64,000 nt of DNA from an uncultured Alloprevotella sp. (lineage in GTDB: Bacteria > Bacteroidota > Bacteroidia > Bacteroidales > Bacteroidaceae), in contig CALUNU010000004.1 of NCBI GenBank assembly GCA_944322095.1, forward strand, positions 101,315 through 165,314. Direction: 5' to 3'. The notes under the pieces are model-generated. The model was not told the origin of the DNA. It saw only the letters and a list, made by a program, of their open reading frames with translations, and did not search any database. Below are positions 45,851 through 56,126 of the stretch, piece after piece (the stretch's first letter is position 1; every line of letters begins with the position of its first letter). The translations under genes were made by a program, and so were the position numbers.

Positions 45851-47794
45851 TTAGTTCTTGTAGTTGCGGGTCTTCACTTCGATGGCCTCATATTTGAGGG
45901 GCTCCTTGTACATGACGGGAGCCTTCTCGTCGCTGCCCTGATACTCCCAGCAGGAAACGTAGAAGCAGTTGGCATCGTCGCGCTTGGCCTCGCCGTCCTC
46001 CGTCTGGTACTCTTCGCGGAAGTGGCCGCCGCAGCTTTCGTTGCGGTTCAAGGCGTCGTAAGCGATGAGCTGGCCCATCGTGATGAAGTCGTTCAGGCGG
46101 AGCGCCTTGTCGAGCTCAACGTTAACGCCTTCGATGTGGGGGATGAAGAGGTTGGTCTCAAACTCCTTGCGAATGCCCTTGAGCAGTTCGAGCGCCTTTT
46201 CGAGTCCTTCCTTCGTGCGGGCCATTCCGACGTATTCCCACATAACGTGTCCCAGTTCCTTGTGGATGGAGTCGACAGAGCGCTTGCCCTTGATGCCCAG
46301 CAGGTGGTCGATGCGTGCCTTGACGGCCTTTTCCGTTTCGACGAACTCGGGGAGATCGGTCGAGAAGCGGGGCACCGTGATCTGGTCGCTCAGGTAGTTC
46401 TGGATGGTGTAGGGGAGAACGAAATAGCCGTCGGCCAAGCCCTGCATCAGGGCCGATGCACCGAGACGGTTGGCACCATGGTCGGAGAAGTTGCACTCGC
46501 CGATGGCGAAGAGGCCGGGGATGTTCGTCGAGAGCTCATAGTCGACCCAAAGGCCGCCCATCGTATAGTGGATGGCGGGATAGATCATCATCGGGTTGTC
46601 GTAGGGCGACACGTCGGTGATTTCCTCGTACATGTCGAACAGGTTGCCGTAGCGCTGTTCCACGGCGTCGCGGCCCAGGCGCTGGATGGCCTCTGAGAAA
46701 TCGAGGAAGACGGCCAACCCCGTGTTGTTTACGCCGAAGCCTTTGTCGCAGCGCTCCTTGGCGGCACGGCTGGCTACGTCGCGGGGTACGAGGTTACCGA
46801 AGGCCGGGTAACGGCGTTCCAAGTAGTAGTCGCGGTCTTCTTCGGGAATGTCACGGCCTTGGATTTCGCCGCGTTGCAGCTTCTTGGCGTCTTCCAGCTT
46901 CTTGGGCACCCAGATGCGGCCGTCGTTGCGAAGCGACTCGGACATCAGCGTCAGCTTCGACTGCTTGTCGCCGTGAACGGGGATACACGTCGGGTGAATC
47001 TGGACGAAGGCGGGGTTGGCAAACCAGGCGCCCTTGCGATAGGCGGCGATTGCAGCCGTGCAGTTGCAGCCCATGGCGTTCGTCGAGAGGAAGTAGGTGT
47101 TGCCGTAGCCACCCGTGGCGAGTACAACGGCATGGGCGGCGAAACGTTCGAGCTTACCGTTCACCAGGTTGCGGGCAATGATGCCGCGGGCGCGGCCGTC
47201 GATGATAACGACGTCCTGCATTTCATAACGGCAGAAGAGCTTTACTGTTCCTTCGTGAACCTGACGCATCAGGGCCGAGTAGGCACCCAGCAGCAGCTGC
47301 TGGCCCGTCTGGCCCTTGGCATAGAACGTACGGCTCACCTGCACGCCGCCGAACGAGCGGTTGGCCAGCAGGCCGCCATACTCACGGGCGAAAGGAACGC
47401 CCTGGGCCACGCACTGGTCGATGATGTTGGCGCTCACTTCGGCCAGACGGTAAACGTTGGCTTCGCGGGCACGGTAGTCGCCGCCCTTTACCGTGTCGTA
47501 GAACAGACGGTAGACTGAGTCGCCGTCGTTCTGATAGTTCTTGGCAGCGTTGATACCGCCCTGGGCGGCAATGGAGTGGGCGCGGCGGGGCGAGTCCTGG
47601 ATGCAGAAGTTAAACACCTTGAAGCCCATCTCGCCCAGCGAAGCGGCGGCCGATGCGCCGGCCAGACCGGTGCCGACCACGATGATGTCGAGCTTACGCT
47701 TGTTGGCGGGGTTCACCAGCTTTTGGTGTGCTTTATAATTGGTCCATTTCTGGGAGATAGGCCCTTCGGGGATTTTGGAATTTATTGTAGCCAT
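45851..47794 (-). CDS. frdA: Fumarate reductase/succinate dehydrogenase flavoprotein subunit
   Basis: Catalytic subunit of 647 residues with covalent FAD. The dinucleotide-binding start is [20 protein letters not shown]; the flavin-linking His lies in [18 protein letters not shown]; and the substrate-side segment [15 protein letters not shown] and [18 protein letters not shown] are conserved. The long N-terminal extension and length match the Bacteroidetes/epsilon-type (B-type) enzyme. Middle gene of the frd operon. Confidence 0.96.
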   Translation of the reverse strand: MATINSKIPEGPISQKWTNYKAHQKLVNPANKRKLDIIVVGTGLAGASAAASLGEMGFKVFNFCIQDSPRRAHSIAAQGGINAAKNYQNDGDSVYRLFYDTVKGGDYRAREANVYRLAEVSANIIDQCVAQGVPFAREYGGLLANRSFGGVQVSRTFYAKGQTGQQLLLGAYSALMRQVHEGTVKLFCRYEMQDVVIIDGRARGIIARNLVNGKLERFAAHAVVLATGGYGNTYFLSTNAMGCNCTAAIAAYRKGAWFANPAFVQIHPTCIPVHGDKQSKLTLMSESLRNDGRIWVPKKLEDAKKLQRGEIQGRDIPEEDRDYYLERRYPAFGNLVPRDVASRAAKERCDKGFGVNNTGLAVFLDFSEAIQRLGRDAVEQRYGNLFDMYEEITDVSPYDNPMMIYPAIHYTMGGLWVDYELSTNIPGLFAIGECNFSDHGANRLGASALMQGLADGYFVLPYTIQNYLSDQITVPRFSTDLPEFVETEKAVKARIDHLLGIKGKRSVDSIHKELGHVMWEYVGMARTKEGLEKALELLKGIRKEFETNLFIPHIEGVNVELDKALRLNDFITMGQLIAYDALNRNESCGGHFREEYQTEDGEAKRDDANCFYVSCWEYQGSDEKAPVMYKEPLKYEAIEVKTRNYKN

Positions 47795-47830
47795 GTCAAT
47801 ATGTTTTAAAATGATGGTATGGGTGGGATG

Positions 47831-48517
47831 TTAGCAGGCGCCGCCGCAGAAAGCAAATTTCAGCGCCACAACTACGAAGATGAGCATCAGCACCGTGGCG
47901 TAGACGTTGCCGATGGTTTTCCAGCGGTTGAACCAGATCTTGCCGTTCCAGCCCAGCGTCTGGAATGCGCTCCAAAAGCCGTGGGTCAGATGGAACCAGA
48001 TGGCCACGAACCAAACGATGTAAAGGGCCGTAAAGACGGGCTGGCTGAACGTATAGGCAATCATTCCGTAGCCGTCGGCGGCGTCTTCCACCTCATTGAT
48101 GTAGGGCATCCCGGCGTTGAAGAGCTCGGCGAACATCATGTTGTACCAGAAGTTGTACAAGTGGAGCAGCAGGCCGAGCACCACGATAACGCCCAGCACG
48201 AACATGTTTTGCGAGGCCCACTCCACCTTTTCGGGGCGTGACGTCACGGCGTAGCGGTTGTTGCCACGGGCCTTTCTGTTCTGCAGCGTCAGGATGACGG
48301 CGTAGATGAAATGGATGACCACCAGGGCTGCCAGCGCGAGCGTGGCGGCCACTGCGTACCAGTTGGCGCCCAGCATCTCGCAGACCAAGTTGTAACCGTC
48401 CTTCGAGAAGAGGGCCACCAGGTTCATGCACGCATGAAACGTAAGGAACAAAATGAGCGCGACGCCCGTTACGGACATCACCACCTTTCGTCCGACAGAT
48501 GAATTACATAACCACAT
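47831..48517 (-). CDS. frdC: Fumarate reductase/succinate dehydrogenase cytochrome b subunit
   Basis: Membrane anchor of 228 residues, five helices, binding two haems in the B-type enzyme. Family features: SSVGRKVVMSVTGVALILFL, conserved His residues in FLTFHACMNL, VVIHFIYAVIL, LLHLYNFWYNMM and IWFHLTHGFWSAFQT. It oxidises menaquinol and feeds electrons to FrdB. First gene of the operon, preceded by a full-consensus promoter. Confidence 0.95.
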   Translation of the reverse strand: MWLCNSSVGRKVVMSVTGVALILFLTFHACMNLVALFSKDGYNLVCEMLGANWYAVAATLALAALVVIHFIYAVILTLQNRKARGNNRYAVTSRPEKVEWASQNMFVLGVIVVLGLLLHLYNFWYNMMFAELFNAGMPYINEVEDAADGYGMIAYTFSQPVFTALYIVWFVAIWFHLTHGFWSAFQTLGWNGKIWFNRWKTIGNVYATVLMLIFVVVALKFAFCGGAC

Positions 48518-48612
48518 AAAGTAACGAATTAAGTTGATATTGAATTTAAGTTGTTTATCCTCGCGTGGCTGTTTCCTTGCCTCTCCCCATTTATGAGGGT
48601 CGGATTGCCGTG

Positions 48613-48643
48613 CAAAAATACGTTATTTCCTTTGCACGGGCAA
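48613..48643 (-). promoter_or_regulatory. Promoter of the frdCAB operon
   Basis: Minus strand: TTG (48641-48643), 20 nt, TATTTTTG (48613-48620), about 96 bp before frdC. Confidence 0.82.
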
Positions 48644-48710
48644 TAAAATGAAGCGTTTTTCTTTTTCTGCCGCCATCCGACGCTGGGCGGGCCATTCCTT
48701 ATTTATGGCA

Positions 48711-48758
48711 AAGGGCACGACCTGTCCCTTGGTGAGGAGGGAGGTCGTGCCCTTTCAG
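48711..48758 (-). terminator. Terminator after the DUF456-like gene
   Basis: Stem AAGGGCACGACCT/AGGTCGTGCCCTTT, symmetrical; can act on either strand. Confidence 0.75.
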
Positions 48759-48790
48759 TCTTGTTCCGACAAGCAGGGAACTAACTGCGG

Positions 48791-49324
48791 TTAGGCGATG
48801 AAACCATATTCGATAACGGCGTATACGCAGTAGATGCAGACTGCCAGCTTGATGAGCGTGCCGCAGAGGAACGTCACGTAGGCGGCTGTGGCCGGCATCA
48901 GGGCTGCCTGCACGTTTTTACGGCTGATGAGTTCGAACAGATAGCAGAAGGCGAACGGTATGACGCCCAACCCCAGCAGGATGAAAGCGATGACAGCGCC
49001 AAGGCTGTCGACCTCGCTGCCACCCCACAGCAGGACGATGACACCGATGACGGAACCGATGACCGAGCCCCACTTGCCTGCCTTGCCAAACTCGTGGATG
49101 CGTGCCGTGATTTTCGGGAGAAAGCGGTTGAGCACCATGCTCAGCACGACGGCTAGGGCACAGATGATGAGCGCCGACGCGGAGATGTTCAGATCAGCGC
49201 CGAAGTTGGCGATGAGAATGCCGACGAAAGCAGCGAGCGGGCCGGGAAATTTCTGTACGAAGCAGCCGATAAAGGCCAGAGCGATGAGAAGGATGCCGAT
49301 GGCAATCCAAACAAATGACATCAT
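48791..49324 (-). CDS. DUF456-like small membrane protein
   Basis: Inner-membrane protein of 177 residues with about five helices. Gly-rich transmembrane segments (WGSVIGSVIGVIVLLWGGSE; AVIAFILLGLGVIPFAFCY) resemble the DUF456 family, but the match is by general pattern only. No catalytic residues are evident. It is 52 bp after the lipoprotein gene and may share its transcript; a terminator follows. Confidence 0.6.
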   Translation of the reverse strand: MMSFVWIAIGILLIALAFIGCFVQKFPGPLAAFVGILIANFGADLNISASALIICALAVVLSMVLNRFLPKITARIHEFGKAGKWGSVIGSVIGVIVLLWGGSEVDSLGAVIAFILLGLGVIPFAFCYLFELISRKNVQAALMPATAAYVTFLCGTLIKLAVCIYCVYAVIEYGFIA

Positions 49325-49376
49325 ATTTGCGAATGTTTTATGAGTTGATGGTAATGTGAGAAATTAAATAATGGGT

Positions 49377-50180
49377 TTAAAGCACTGCATCCGTAGCGGC
49401 TGCCGCCATCTTCGCCTGTATTTTGGTGAAGCGTGCCATTTGTTCGACGGACATGTCGCCCGAGAATTTGTCAAGGTCTTCTGCCAGGTCCGAAGCCTTC
49501 GATGCCAGAGTGGCGTAGTCGCCCAGAGCCGAGAGGTCGCCCGAGGAAGCTTTTTTTACAAGGGAGGTATAGCTGTCGACGAGCTCTTCGTAGTTGTCGA
49601 GCATCTGATCCACCTCGGCGCTGCTCATCGTTTCGCCCGACGTGTCGTCGTCGGCCGACGACGAAGCGTCTTCGCTCTCGGCGTCGCTGCCGCCCTCTTC
49701 ATGGATGAGCGAAAAGCCGTCGAGCGTGAAGGTCTTGATTTTTCCAATGGCTTCTGTTACATCGCCCTTCTGGTGGTCGAAGAGCAGTTCGAACACGAAT
49801 TCTTCCTCGGCCCCGGGGTCTTTTTTCAGGAAGCTTTTCAGTTTGTCTCCTTCTCCGTTGGCCAGGCCGAAGTAGGCGTCGGTGGCCTCCACGCCGTCGG
49901 CCGTTTTCAGCCGCAGGTTGGGGCCTTCGATGCCGTCGAAGGCTTCCGTCACGGTCTGTTCGAGCTTTAGCTTGATTTTGATGGAAACTTTGTCGTCTAC
50001 GTTCAGCTTGTATGTGCCGGGCACGACGGAAAGTATGCCGGGGGAGTCGCCATAAACCTCCATGGCTTCGACGGTGAGGTCGGCCGATTGCGGGCCGGTA
50101 TTTTCCTTCTGTTTGGAGGAGCAGGCCGCCAGGAGCAAGCCCAAAGTCAATGCGAACAGTGAAAATAACGATTTCTTCAT
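49377..50180 (-). CDS. Lipoprotein with a DUF6591-like C-terminus
   Basis: Lipoprotein of 267 residues: signal MKKSLFSLFALTLGLLLAAC, acylated Cys at 20. A beta-rich domain occupies the middle (KLNVDDKVSIKIKLKLEQTV). An acidic Ser/Asp linker near 180 (ESEDASSSADDDTSGE) is followed by a helical end: VDQMLDNYEELVDSYTSLVK and SVEQMARFTKIQAKMAAA. That last part looks like DUF6591. Function unknown. Upstream gene of the pair with the DUF456-like membrane protein. Confidence 0.65.
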   Translation of the reverse strand: MKKSLFSLFALTLGLLLAACSSKQKENTGPQSADLTVEAMEVYGDSPGILSVVPGTYKLNVDDKVSIKIKLKLEQTVTEAFDGIEGPNLRLKTADGVEATDAYFGLANGEGDKLKSFLKKDPGAEEEFVFELLFDHQKGDVTEAIGKIKTFTLDGFSLIHEEGGSDAESEDASSSADDDTSGETMSSAEVDQMLDNYEELVDSYTSLVKKASSGDLSALGDYATLASKASDLAEDLDKFSGDMSVEQMARFTKIQAKMAAAATDAVL

Positions 50181-50892
50181 GATGTTTTTTTGTTAGGTGT
50201 TGGTGGAGCCCGCCCGGTGGGCGGGACGTTTCAATGATTTAAAAAAACAAGGTAACCGTCCGGCCGTGATGGACGTACGCCGGCGGTCCGTCGTCGGCAC
50301 GGCGTTGGCTGTGCCGGTCTTTGCTGTTCATAGTGTTTCTACATGGCGGTGCGTTTTTTTATGGTTTTACGATTACCGGTGGGTCCAGGCCTCTGCAAAG
50401 CAGACCCCGACGACTGGCAGGAAATGTTGAAAGGCATGCGGTTCCGGTATGTGCGGCCGAGGGTTAGCTCCGTCTTCCTGCCAGGCTATTTTTGTGCCAT
50501 GAAACGTTTGTTCCCGTCCTTTCCACGTGGGCAGGCCCTCGTTGTTACCGCATCGGATGCCGCGAACCGTGGCAACCCTTGTTTTGTGCGCGAGCAGCGC
50601 TGCGCGGGCGCATCCCCGCGGATGTTGCAGCTGTTTTCGCGATTTCGAAAATAGGAATAGGCTTCGATTTATTTATTTGAGGGGTAAAATATGTTAATGC
50701 ATGGAATTTATTGTTCATTTTTGCGCCGGTGGTACGTTTTACGCGGCGGCCGTTCCTGCCGCATGGGGAGGCCCTTCGCGTAGAAATGGCATTCGCGGCG
50801 TCTCCTCCGCCCGGGGGCGCCGGCCCTGCCGTTTCCTTCCGGCGGCAAGGCAGCTCCGTGCAGGAATGGCCCTTTCGTGCGGTGCCGTCACT

Positions 50893-50907
50893 CCTTATTA
50901 TATATAG
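50893..50907 (+). repeat. AT-island 15-mer, copy 2 (upstream of typA)
   Basis: CCTTATTATATATAG, identical to the copies near argS and after prfB; flanked here by CT...GGGAG. Confidence 0.7.
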
Positions 50908-50997
50908 GGAGGCCGGGCCGTGCGGTACAGGCGGCCGCGGAACCAATCGTTCGTTGGGGCCGCCGGGGCGGCGGTGCGCGGTTTCCGGCTTTTTTCG

Positions 50998-51005
50998 TAC
51001 TTTTG
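50998..51005 (+). promoter_or_regulatory. Probable -7 box for typA
   Basis: TACTTTTG fits TAnnTTTG, 110 bp before the start; no clear TTG at -33. Confidence 0.6.
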
Positions 51006-51114
51006 CAGTCGAATTATAGGATATATAAATAGGTATCGGCGCGCTGTCAGCCCGGGCTTCCCGTATTTCAGGTGGAGAGAGCCGCTGCCGCCGTGCGCGC
51101 CCCGATAAATTACG

Positions 51115-52920
51115 ATGTACATGCAACAAATCCGCAACATTGCCATCATCGCTCACGTTGACCACGGGAAAACCACGCTCGTGGACAAGATGCTGATGGC
51201 CGGCCACCTCTTCCGCCAGAACCAGCAGGCGGGCGAACTCATACTCGACAACAACGACTTGGAGCGCGAGCGCGGCATTACCATCCTTTCGAAGAATGTT
51301 TCCATCCGCTACCGCGACGTAAAAATCAACATCATCGACACGCCGGGCCACTCCGACTTCGGCGGCGAGGTGGAGCGCGTGCTCAACATGGCCGACGGCT
51401 GCATCCTGCTGGTCGACGCTTTCGAGGGTCCGATGCCCCAGACGCGCTTTGTGCTGCAAAAGGCGTTGCAGATCGGGCTGAAGCCGATTGTCGTCGTCAA
51501 CAAGGTGGACAAGCCCAATTGCCGCCCCGAGGAAGTCTACGAGATGGTGTTCGACCTCATGTGCGATCTCAACGCCACCGAAGACCAGCTCGACTTCCCC
51601 GTCGTCTACGGCTCGGCCAAGAACGGATGGATGGGCGAGGACTGGCGCAAGCCCACGGACGACATCACCTATCTGCTCGATAAAATCGTCGAGGTCATCC
51701 CCGCGCCGACGCAGCTCGAAGGCACGCCGCAGATGCTCATCACCTCGCTCGACTATTCCAACTATACCGGCCGCATCGCCGTGGGGCGCGTCCACCGCGG
51801 CACCATCCGCGAGGGCATGACCTGCACCATCGCCCACCGCGACGGCACGATGGAGAAAACGCGCATCAAGGAGGTTCACACCTTCGAGGGCATGGGCCGC
51901 CAGCGCACGGGGGCCGTCGAGAGCGGCGACATCTGCGCCGTGGTGGGCTTGGAGCGTTTCGAGATTGGCGACACCATCTGCGACGGCGACAACCCCGAGC
52001 CCCTGCCGCCCATCGCCATCGACGAGCCCACCATGTCGATGCTCTTCACCATCAACGACTCGCCCTTCTTCGGCCGCGAAGGAAAATACTGCACCTCGCG
52101 CCACATCAACGACCGCCTCGAAAAGGAACTCGAAAAGGATCTGGCCCTGCGCGTCGAGAAGACCGAAGGCGCCGACCGCTGGATTGTGTCGGGCCGCGGC
52201 GTGCTGCATCTCTCGGTGCTCATCGAAACGATGCGCCGCGAGGGCTACGAGCTGCAAGTGGGCCAGCCGCAGGTCATCTTCAAGGAGATCGACGGCGTGC
52301 GCTGCGAGCCCGTTGAGGAACTCACCATCAACGTGCCCGAGGAGTTTGCCAGCAAGATGATCGACATGGTGACGCGCCGCAAGGGCGAGCTCACGTCGAT
52401 GCAGAACATGGGCGAGCGCGTCGACATCGAGTTCGACATTCCCTCGCGCGGCATCATCGGTCTGCGCACCAACGTGCTCACGGCCAGCCAGGGCGAGGCC
52501 ATCATGGCCCACCGCTTCAAGGAATACCAGCCCTATAAGGGCGACATACAGCGCCGTACCAACGGTTCGATGATAGCCCTCGAAGGAGGCACGGCTTATG
52601 CCTATGCCATCGACCATCTGCAAGACCGCGGCCGCTTCTTCATCCATCCGCAGACCGAAGTGTACGCCGGTCAGGTGGTGGGCGAGCACGTTCACGAAAA
52701 CGACCTCGTGGTCAACGTCACCAAGGCCAAGCAGCTCACCAACATGCGCGCCAGCGGTGCCGACGACAAGGCCCGCATCGTGCCGCCCATCGAGTTTTCC
52801 CTCGAAGAGGCCCTTGAATATATCAAGGAGGACGAATACGTAGAGGTGACGCCCAAGAGCATGCGCATGCGCAAGATTATTCTGGACCACACGGCCCGCA
52901 AGCGTGCCGGGCGCGACTGA
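51115..52920 (+). CDS. typA: Ribosome-associated GTPase TypA/BipA
   Basis: Translational GTPase of 601 residues linked to ribosome assembly and stress growth. G1 motif [15 protein letters not shown]2 region [13 protein letters not shown]3 [11 protein letters not shown] and G4 NKVDKPN are all present; the C-terminal BipA-specific domain includes [19 protein letters not shown]. Either Met 51115 or Met 51121 could start translation. Monocistronic, ending at a strong terminator. Confidence 0.96.
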   Translation: MYMQQIRNIAIIAHVDHGKTTLVDKMLMAGHLFRQNQQAGELILDNNDLERERGITILSKNVSIRYRDVKINIIDTPGHSDFGGEVERVLNMADGCILLVDAFEGPMPQTRFVLQKALQIGLKPIVVVNKVDKPNCRPEEVYEMVFDLMCDLNATEDQLDFPVVYGSAKNGWMGEDWRKPTDDITYLLDKIVEVIPAPTQLEGTPQMLITSLDYSNYTGRIAVGRVHRGTIREGMTCTIAHRDGTMEKTRIKEVHTFEGMGRQRTGAVESGDICAVVGLERFEIGDTICDGDNPEPLPPIAIDEPTMSMLFTINDSPFFGREGKYCTSRHINDRLEKELEKDLALRVEKTEGADRWIVSGRGVLHLSVLIETMRREGYELQVGQPQVIFKEIDGVRCEPVEELTINVPEEFASKMIDMVTRRKGELTSMQNMGERVDIEFDIPSRGIIGLRTNVLTASQGEAIMAHRFKEYQPYKGDIQRRTNGSMIALEGGTAYAYAIDHLQDRGRFFIHPQTEVYAGQVVGEHVHENDLVVNVTKAKQLTNMRASGADDKARIVPPIEFSLEEALEYIKEDEYVEVTPKSMRMRKIILDHTARKRAGRD

Positions 52921-52956
52921 CGCCACGCGCCGCGCTTCCCATGCGCGGGCGCCGAG

Positions 52957-53013
52957 GAGCGGGCTGTCTGTCCCATCAGCAGGACGGGCAGCCCGCTCTC
53001 TTTGTGCTTTTTC
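52957..53013 (+). terminator. Terminator after typA
   Basis: Stem GAGCGGGCTG/CAGCCCGCTC extended by TCTGTCC/GGACGGG, then TCTTTGTGCTTTTTC. Confidence 0.85.
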
Positions 53014-53116
53014 GGGAGCACAGGGCAGAAAACGGACGTGGCGCTTGGCCGGTAGGAGGCGGCGGGCTATTTTTGCGTCGAGGCATCTGCCGGACGAAAC
53101 TATACAACGACAAGAT

Positions 53117-54382
53117 ATGAGAAGAAAAGGACTTTTATGGCTGATGGCCGCCCTGCTGTTGCTGCCGGCGGCCGGCCTCCGCGCGCAGGAGGCGGTACCG
53201 GGCGAGCGACGTTCCGACCGCTTGTTCCGCTGGTTGCAGCAGGGGCGGGGCGACAGCCTCTATGCCGCGGCCGACTCGACCCTGCGCGCCCGCACGGCGC
53301 CCGTGCTGCTCAGCGGCATGTACCGCCAGCTCGAAACGGCGTGCGGCCCCCTGCGCCAGGCCGGCCCTTGGAGCGTGCAACGCGCCGGGGCGCTCACGGT
53401 CGAGGAGCGGAGGCTCAGCTTCGAGCGCGCGGCCCTCACGCTGCGCTTCGTCTACGACGCCGCCGGCCGTCTCTCGGGCTTCTTTGCCCTGCCCGCCGCT
53501 CCCGCCGCGCAGGCCGACACGGCCGGCTGCATCGAGCGCGACACGGTGCTGACCTGCGGCCCGGTGCGTCTGCCCGCCACGCTCTGCCTGCCCGCCCGCC
53601 GCACGGGACGCGTGCCGCTCGTGGTGTTTGTTCACGGCAGCGGGCCCAACGACCGCGACGAGACGCTCGGGCCCAACAAGCTCTTCCGCAGCATGGCGCG
53701 TGCCCTGGCGCGTGGCGGCGTGGCCTCGCTGCGCTACGACAAGCGCACGTACGTTTACCGCGGTGAGCGCTTCGTCGAGGTGAGCGGCCGCACCGACTAC
53801 GACACCGAGACCGTCGACGACGCCGTGGCGGCCCTGGCCCTGGCGCGCACCCTGCCCGAGGCCGCGCCCGACAGCCTTTACGTGGTGGGCCACAGCCTGG
53901 GAGCCGCCCTGGCACCCCGCGTGGCCGCCCGCGCCGCCGTGCCCCCGGCGGGCATCGTGCTGCTGGCCGCGCCCGCAAGGCCTTTCGAGGAGAGCCTGCG
54001 CAGCCAGTTGCACTACATAGCCCGTTTGCAGGGCACCGACCCGTCGCAGGCCGACTCGACGGCGTAGCGCATGACGGCCTCGCTGCCGGCCGAGTACGTC
54101 GCCATGGCGCGGCGCTACGACCCCGTGGCCACGGCCCGCAATCTGACGCTGCCCATCCTCGTGGTGCAGGGCAGCCACGACTACCAGGTCACGGCGGCCG
54201 ACTTCGACCGCTGGTGGACCCTCCTGCGCGACCGCCCCGCCGTGCGCTTCGCCTGGCTGCCCGGCCTCGACCACCTCATGCGTCCCCTGCCGGCCATGGC
54301 GCGTCCCGAAGACTACGCCCGCTACGTCGCGCTGAGCCCCGACGCCGTGCAGGCCGTCCTGCGCTTCGTGCGCGGTCGCTGA
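53117..54382 (+). pseudogene. Alpha/beta hydrolase (DUF3887-type) broken by an in-frame TAG
   Basis: One frame encodes a secreted hydrolase: signal peptide (LLWLMAALLLLPAAGLRAQ), a DUF3887-like domain, then the hydrolase fold with the nucleophile in VVGHSLGAALAP. At 54065-54067 the frame meets TAG. It continues unchanged two codons later (MTASLPAEYVAMARRYDP), including the catalytic Asp in VVQGSHDYQVTA and His in LPGLDHLMRP. The linker before the stop also looks shorter than in relatives I know. The N-terminal product (316 residues) would lack the Asp and His. Sequencing error is the alternative. Confidence 0.8.
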
Positions 54383-54526
54383 GGAGGGGCCGCGGGGTGG
54401 CGCTCGCTGCCGCGTGGAATGCAGGGGCGGGGCTGCGCCCCGAGCTGTGGACACCAGGAATACAGCCCCTCCTTGGGCCGTTCGGCAGTGTGGACGGCAG
54501 GAATGCCGCTCCTCCTAAAACCCCTG

Positions 54527-54868
54527 TTTTTTAACACGGAGAATCGATTATTTTCGCGCGCTCGTACATTTGCTCGCAAATGCGCGAAAATCAGAAACAC
54601 TTGATATTTAAGCACATCCGTGCGAAGCCCTGCCGTATGGACGCCTGAAAATGGTTTTTTTGCCACTATATGGCACGTTTCGACCCCATTTTTCCGCTGA
54701 AAAGTGGCCTTGGATCGAAATTTCCATGGGATGGATCGGCAAATCCATGGGATGGAAATGAAAATCCATGGGATGTTTCGGCCGAAACACCCCACACGGC
54801 CGCATTTCCAACGCTAAAAGGCGGACGAACCTGCGCGTCCGCTTTAACGCTTTGCCATATAGCGCACA
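54527..54868 (-). repeat. 340-bp interspersed element, copy 4
   Basis: Reverse orientation. Palindrome units at 54764-54778, 54743-54757 and 54722-54736, each 21 bp apart. Hairpin arms GCGGACG/CGTCCGC lie near the high-coordinate end; ATTTTCGCGC...GCGCGAAAAT, the best distal inverted repeat of the family, is near the low end. Confidence 0.88.
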
Positions 54869-54915
54869 AGCACTGCCGCCCCTTTTGCAGGCCTGCGCCG
54901 CGACGTGCGGCTACA

Positions 54916-54958
54916 ACACAAAGCGGCCCCCGCCGGTGGGACGGGGGCCGCTTTGTGT
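54916..54958 (-). terminator. Terminator after tdh
   Basis: Perfect 17-bp stem ACACAAAGCGGCCCCCG and complement, loop CCGGTGGGA. No long T-run. Confidence 0.7.
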
Positions 54959-54983
54959 GGGCGGGCTGCGGTGCAGCCGGGCG

Positions 54984-55940
54984 TTATCCGAGCAGGCGTG
55001 CCGAGAGCTTTTCGAGCATGTCGCGCGTCATGCTGTCGAGGTCGTACGTAGGCTTCCAGTCCCACTCCTGCCGTGCGCACACGTCGTCGAGGCTGTTGGG
55101 CCAGCTGTCGGCGATGCTCTGCTTGAGCGGGTCGACCTTGTATTCCATCTCAAACTCGGGCTTGTACTTCTTGATGGCCTGATAGATGCCCTCGGGGGCA
55201 AAGCTCATCGAGGCAATGTTGAAGCCGTTGCGGTGGACGAGGCGCGAGGGGTCGGCCTCCATGAGCTGCACGCAGGCATGGAGCGCGTCGGGCATGTACA
55301 TCATGTCCATGTAGGTGCCCTGCCCGATGGGGCAGACAAACTTCTCGCCGCGCACGGCCGAGTAGTAGATGTCGACGGCATAGTCGGTCGTGCCGCCGCC
55401 CGGGGGCGTCACGTTGGAGATGAGGCCGGGGAAGCGCACCGAGCGCGTGTCGACGCCATACTTGTTGTGGTAGTAGTCGCTCAGGAGCTCGGTGGTCACC
55501 TTGCTCACGCCGTAGATGGTGCGGGGGCGCTGGATGGTGTCCTGCGGCGTGTGGTCGCTGGGCGTTTCGGGGCCGAAGGAGCCGATGGAGCTGGGCGTGA
55601 AGACGGCACATTCGTCTTCGCGGGCCACTTCGAGCACGTTCCACAGGCCGTCGATGCCTATCTTCCATGCCAGCTGCGGCTTGTGCTCGGCCACCACCGA
55701 GAGCAGGGCGGCCAGGTTGTAGATGGTGTCGATCTGATAGCGGCACACCACCGACGAGATGGCGCTGCCGTCGGTCACGTCGCAGAGCTCGGCCGGGCCG
55801 CTCTCCTTGAGCTCGCCCTTGGGCTCGGCGCCCAGAATGTAGCCGGCCACGACGTGGTCGTTGCCGTAGATGCCACGCAGTTTCATGGTCAGCTCCGAAC
55901 CGATCTGTCCCGTCGAGCCAATCACCAGAATATTCTTCAT
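54984..55940 (-). CDS. tdh: SDR-type L-threonine 3-dehydrogenase
   Basis: NAD-dependent epimerase-fold enzyme of 318 residues, oxidising threonine to 2-amino-3-ketobutyrate. Nucleotide-binding start NILVIGSTGQIGSELTMKL; catalytic Tyr/Lys in RTIYGVSKVTTELL; conserved FTPSSIGSFG and RFPGLISNVTPPGGGTTDY as in the short-chain threonine dehydrogenases of Bacteroidetes. Its divergent neighbour is kbl, the next step of the pathway, which strongly supports this over a sugar epimerase. Confidence 0.9.
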   Translation of the reverse strand: MKNILVIGSTGQIGSELTMKLRGIYGNDHVVAGYILGAEPKGELKESGPAELCDVTDGSAISSVVCRYQIDTIYNLAALLSVVAEHKPQLAWKIGIDGLWNVLEVAREDECAVFTPSSIGSFGPETPSDHTPQDTIQRPRTIYGVSKVTTELLSDYYHNKYGVDTRSVRFPGLISNVTPPGGGTTDYAVDIYYSAVRGEKFVCPIGQGTYMDMMYMPDALHACVQLMEADPSRLVHRNGFNIASMSFAPEGIYQAIKKYKPEFEMEYKVDPLKQSIADSWPNSLDDVCARQEWDWKPTYDLDSMTRDMLEKLSARLLG

Positions 55941-55976
55941 AACGTTTTGCTTGATAAAGTGGGTTTAATTACGCTG

Positions 55977-55984
55977 CAAAGGAA
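55977..55984 (-). promoter_or_regulatory. Possible -7 box for tdh
   Basis: TTCCTTTG on the minus strand, identical to the kbl -7 element on the other strand; hints at shared control. No TTG at -33. Confidence 0.4.
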
Positions 55985-56016
55985 CACTTTTTTTTGAGAA
56001 TTCCGGCGCGGCCCCG

Positions 56017-56046
56017 TTGTTTATTTCGAAAAAATACGTTCCTTTG
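56017..56046 (+). promoter_or_regulatory. Promoter of kbl
   Basis: TTG (56017-56019), 19 nt, TTCCTTTG (56039-56046); the first base of the -7 pair deviates from TA. Confidence 0.6.
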
Positions 56047-56126
56047 TACGTCTGCGGGCCCCGCCCGATGCGGGCAGGCCGCCCCGGCACCCATACACGG
56101 CATTTCACAGCAAAACCCTATTAAAT

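Larger units (their letters stand above)
50181..51114. other. Long non-coding gap upstream of typA
   Basis: About 930 bp with no open frame that looks like a gene: frames are short, overlap one another and have no homology I recognise. It holds the AT-island 15-mer (50893-50907) and the typA -7 box. TTCATAGTGTTTCTACATGG near 50327 weakly recalls the palindromic repeats. The rest is unexplained. Confidence 0.6.
54383..54983. other. Repeat island between two convergent genes
   Basis: No gene. Contains GC hairpins (GGGGCTGCGCCCC near 54426; GGCAGGAATGCCG near 54496-54508), 340-bp element copy 4 on the minus strand, and the tdh terminator. Confidence 0.75.

Noticed and set aside
50545..52926. 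Very long open frame antisense to typA
   Set aside because: It mirrors a confidently identified gene in GC-rich DNA, where antisense frames often stay open; no recognisable protein features.
54984..55940. UDP-sugar 4-epimerase
   Set aside because: The fold is shared, but the divergent kbl gene and the FPGLISNVTPPGGG-type signature favour threonine dehydrogenase.
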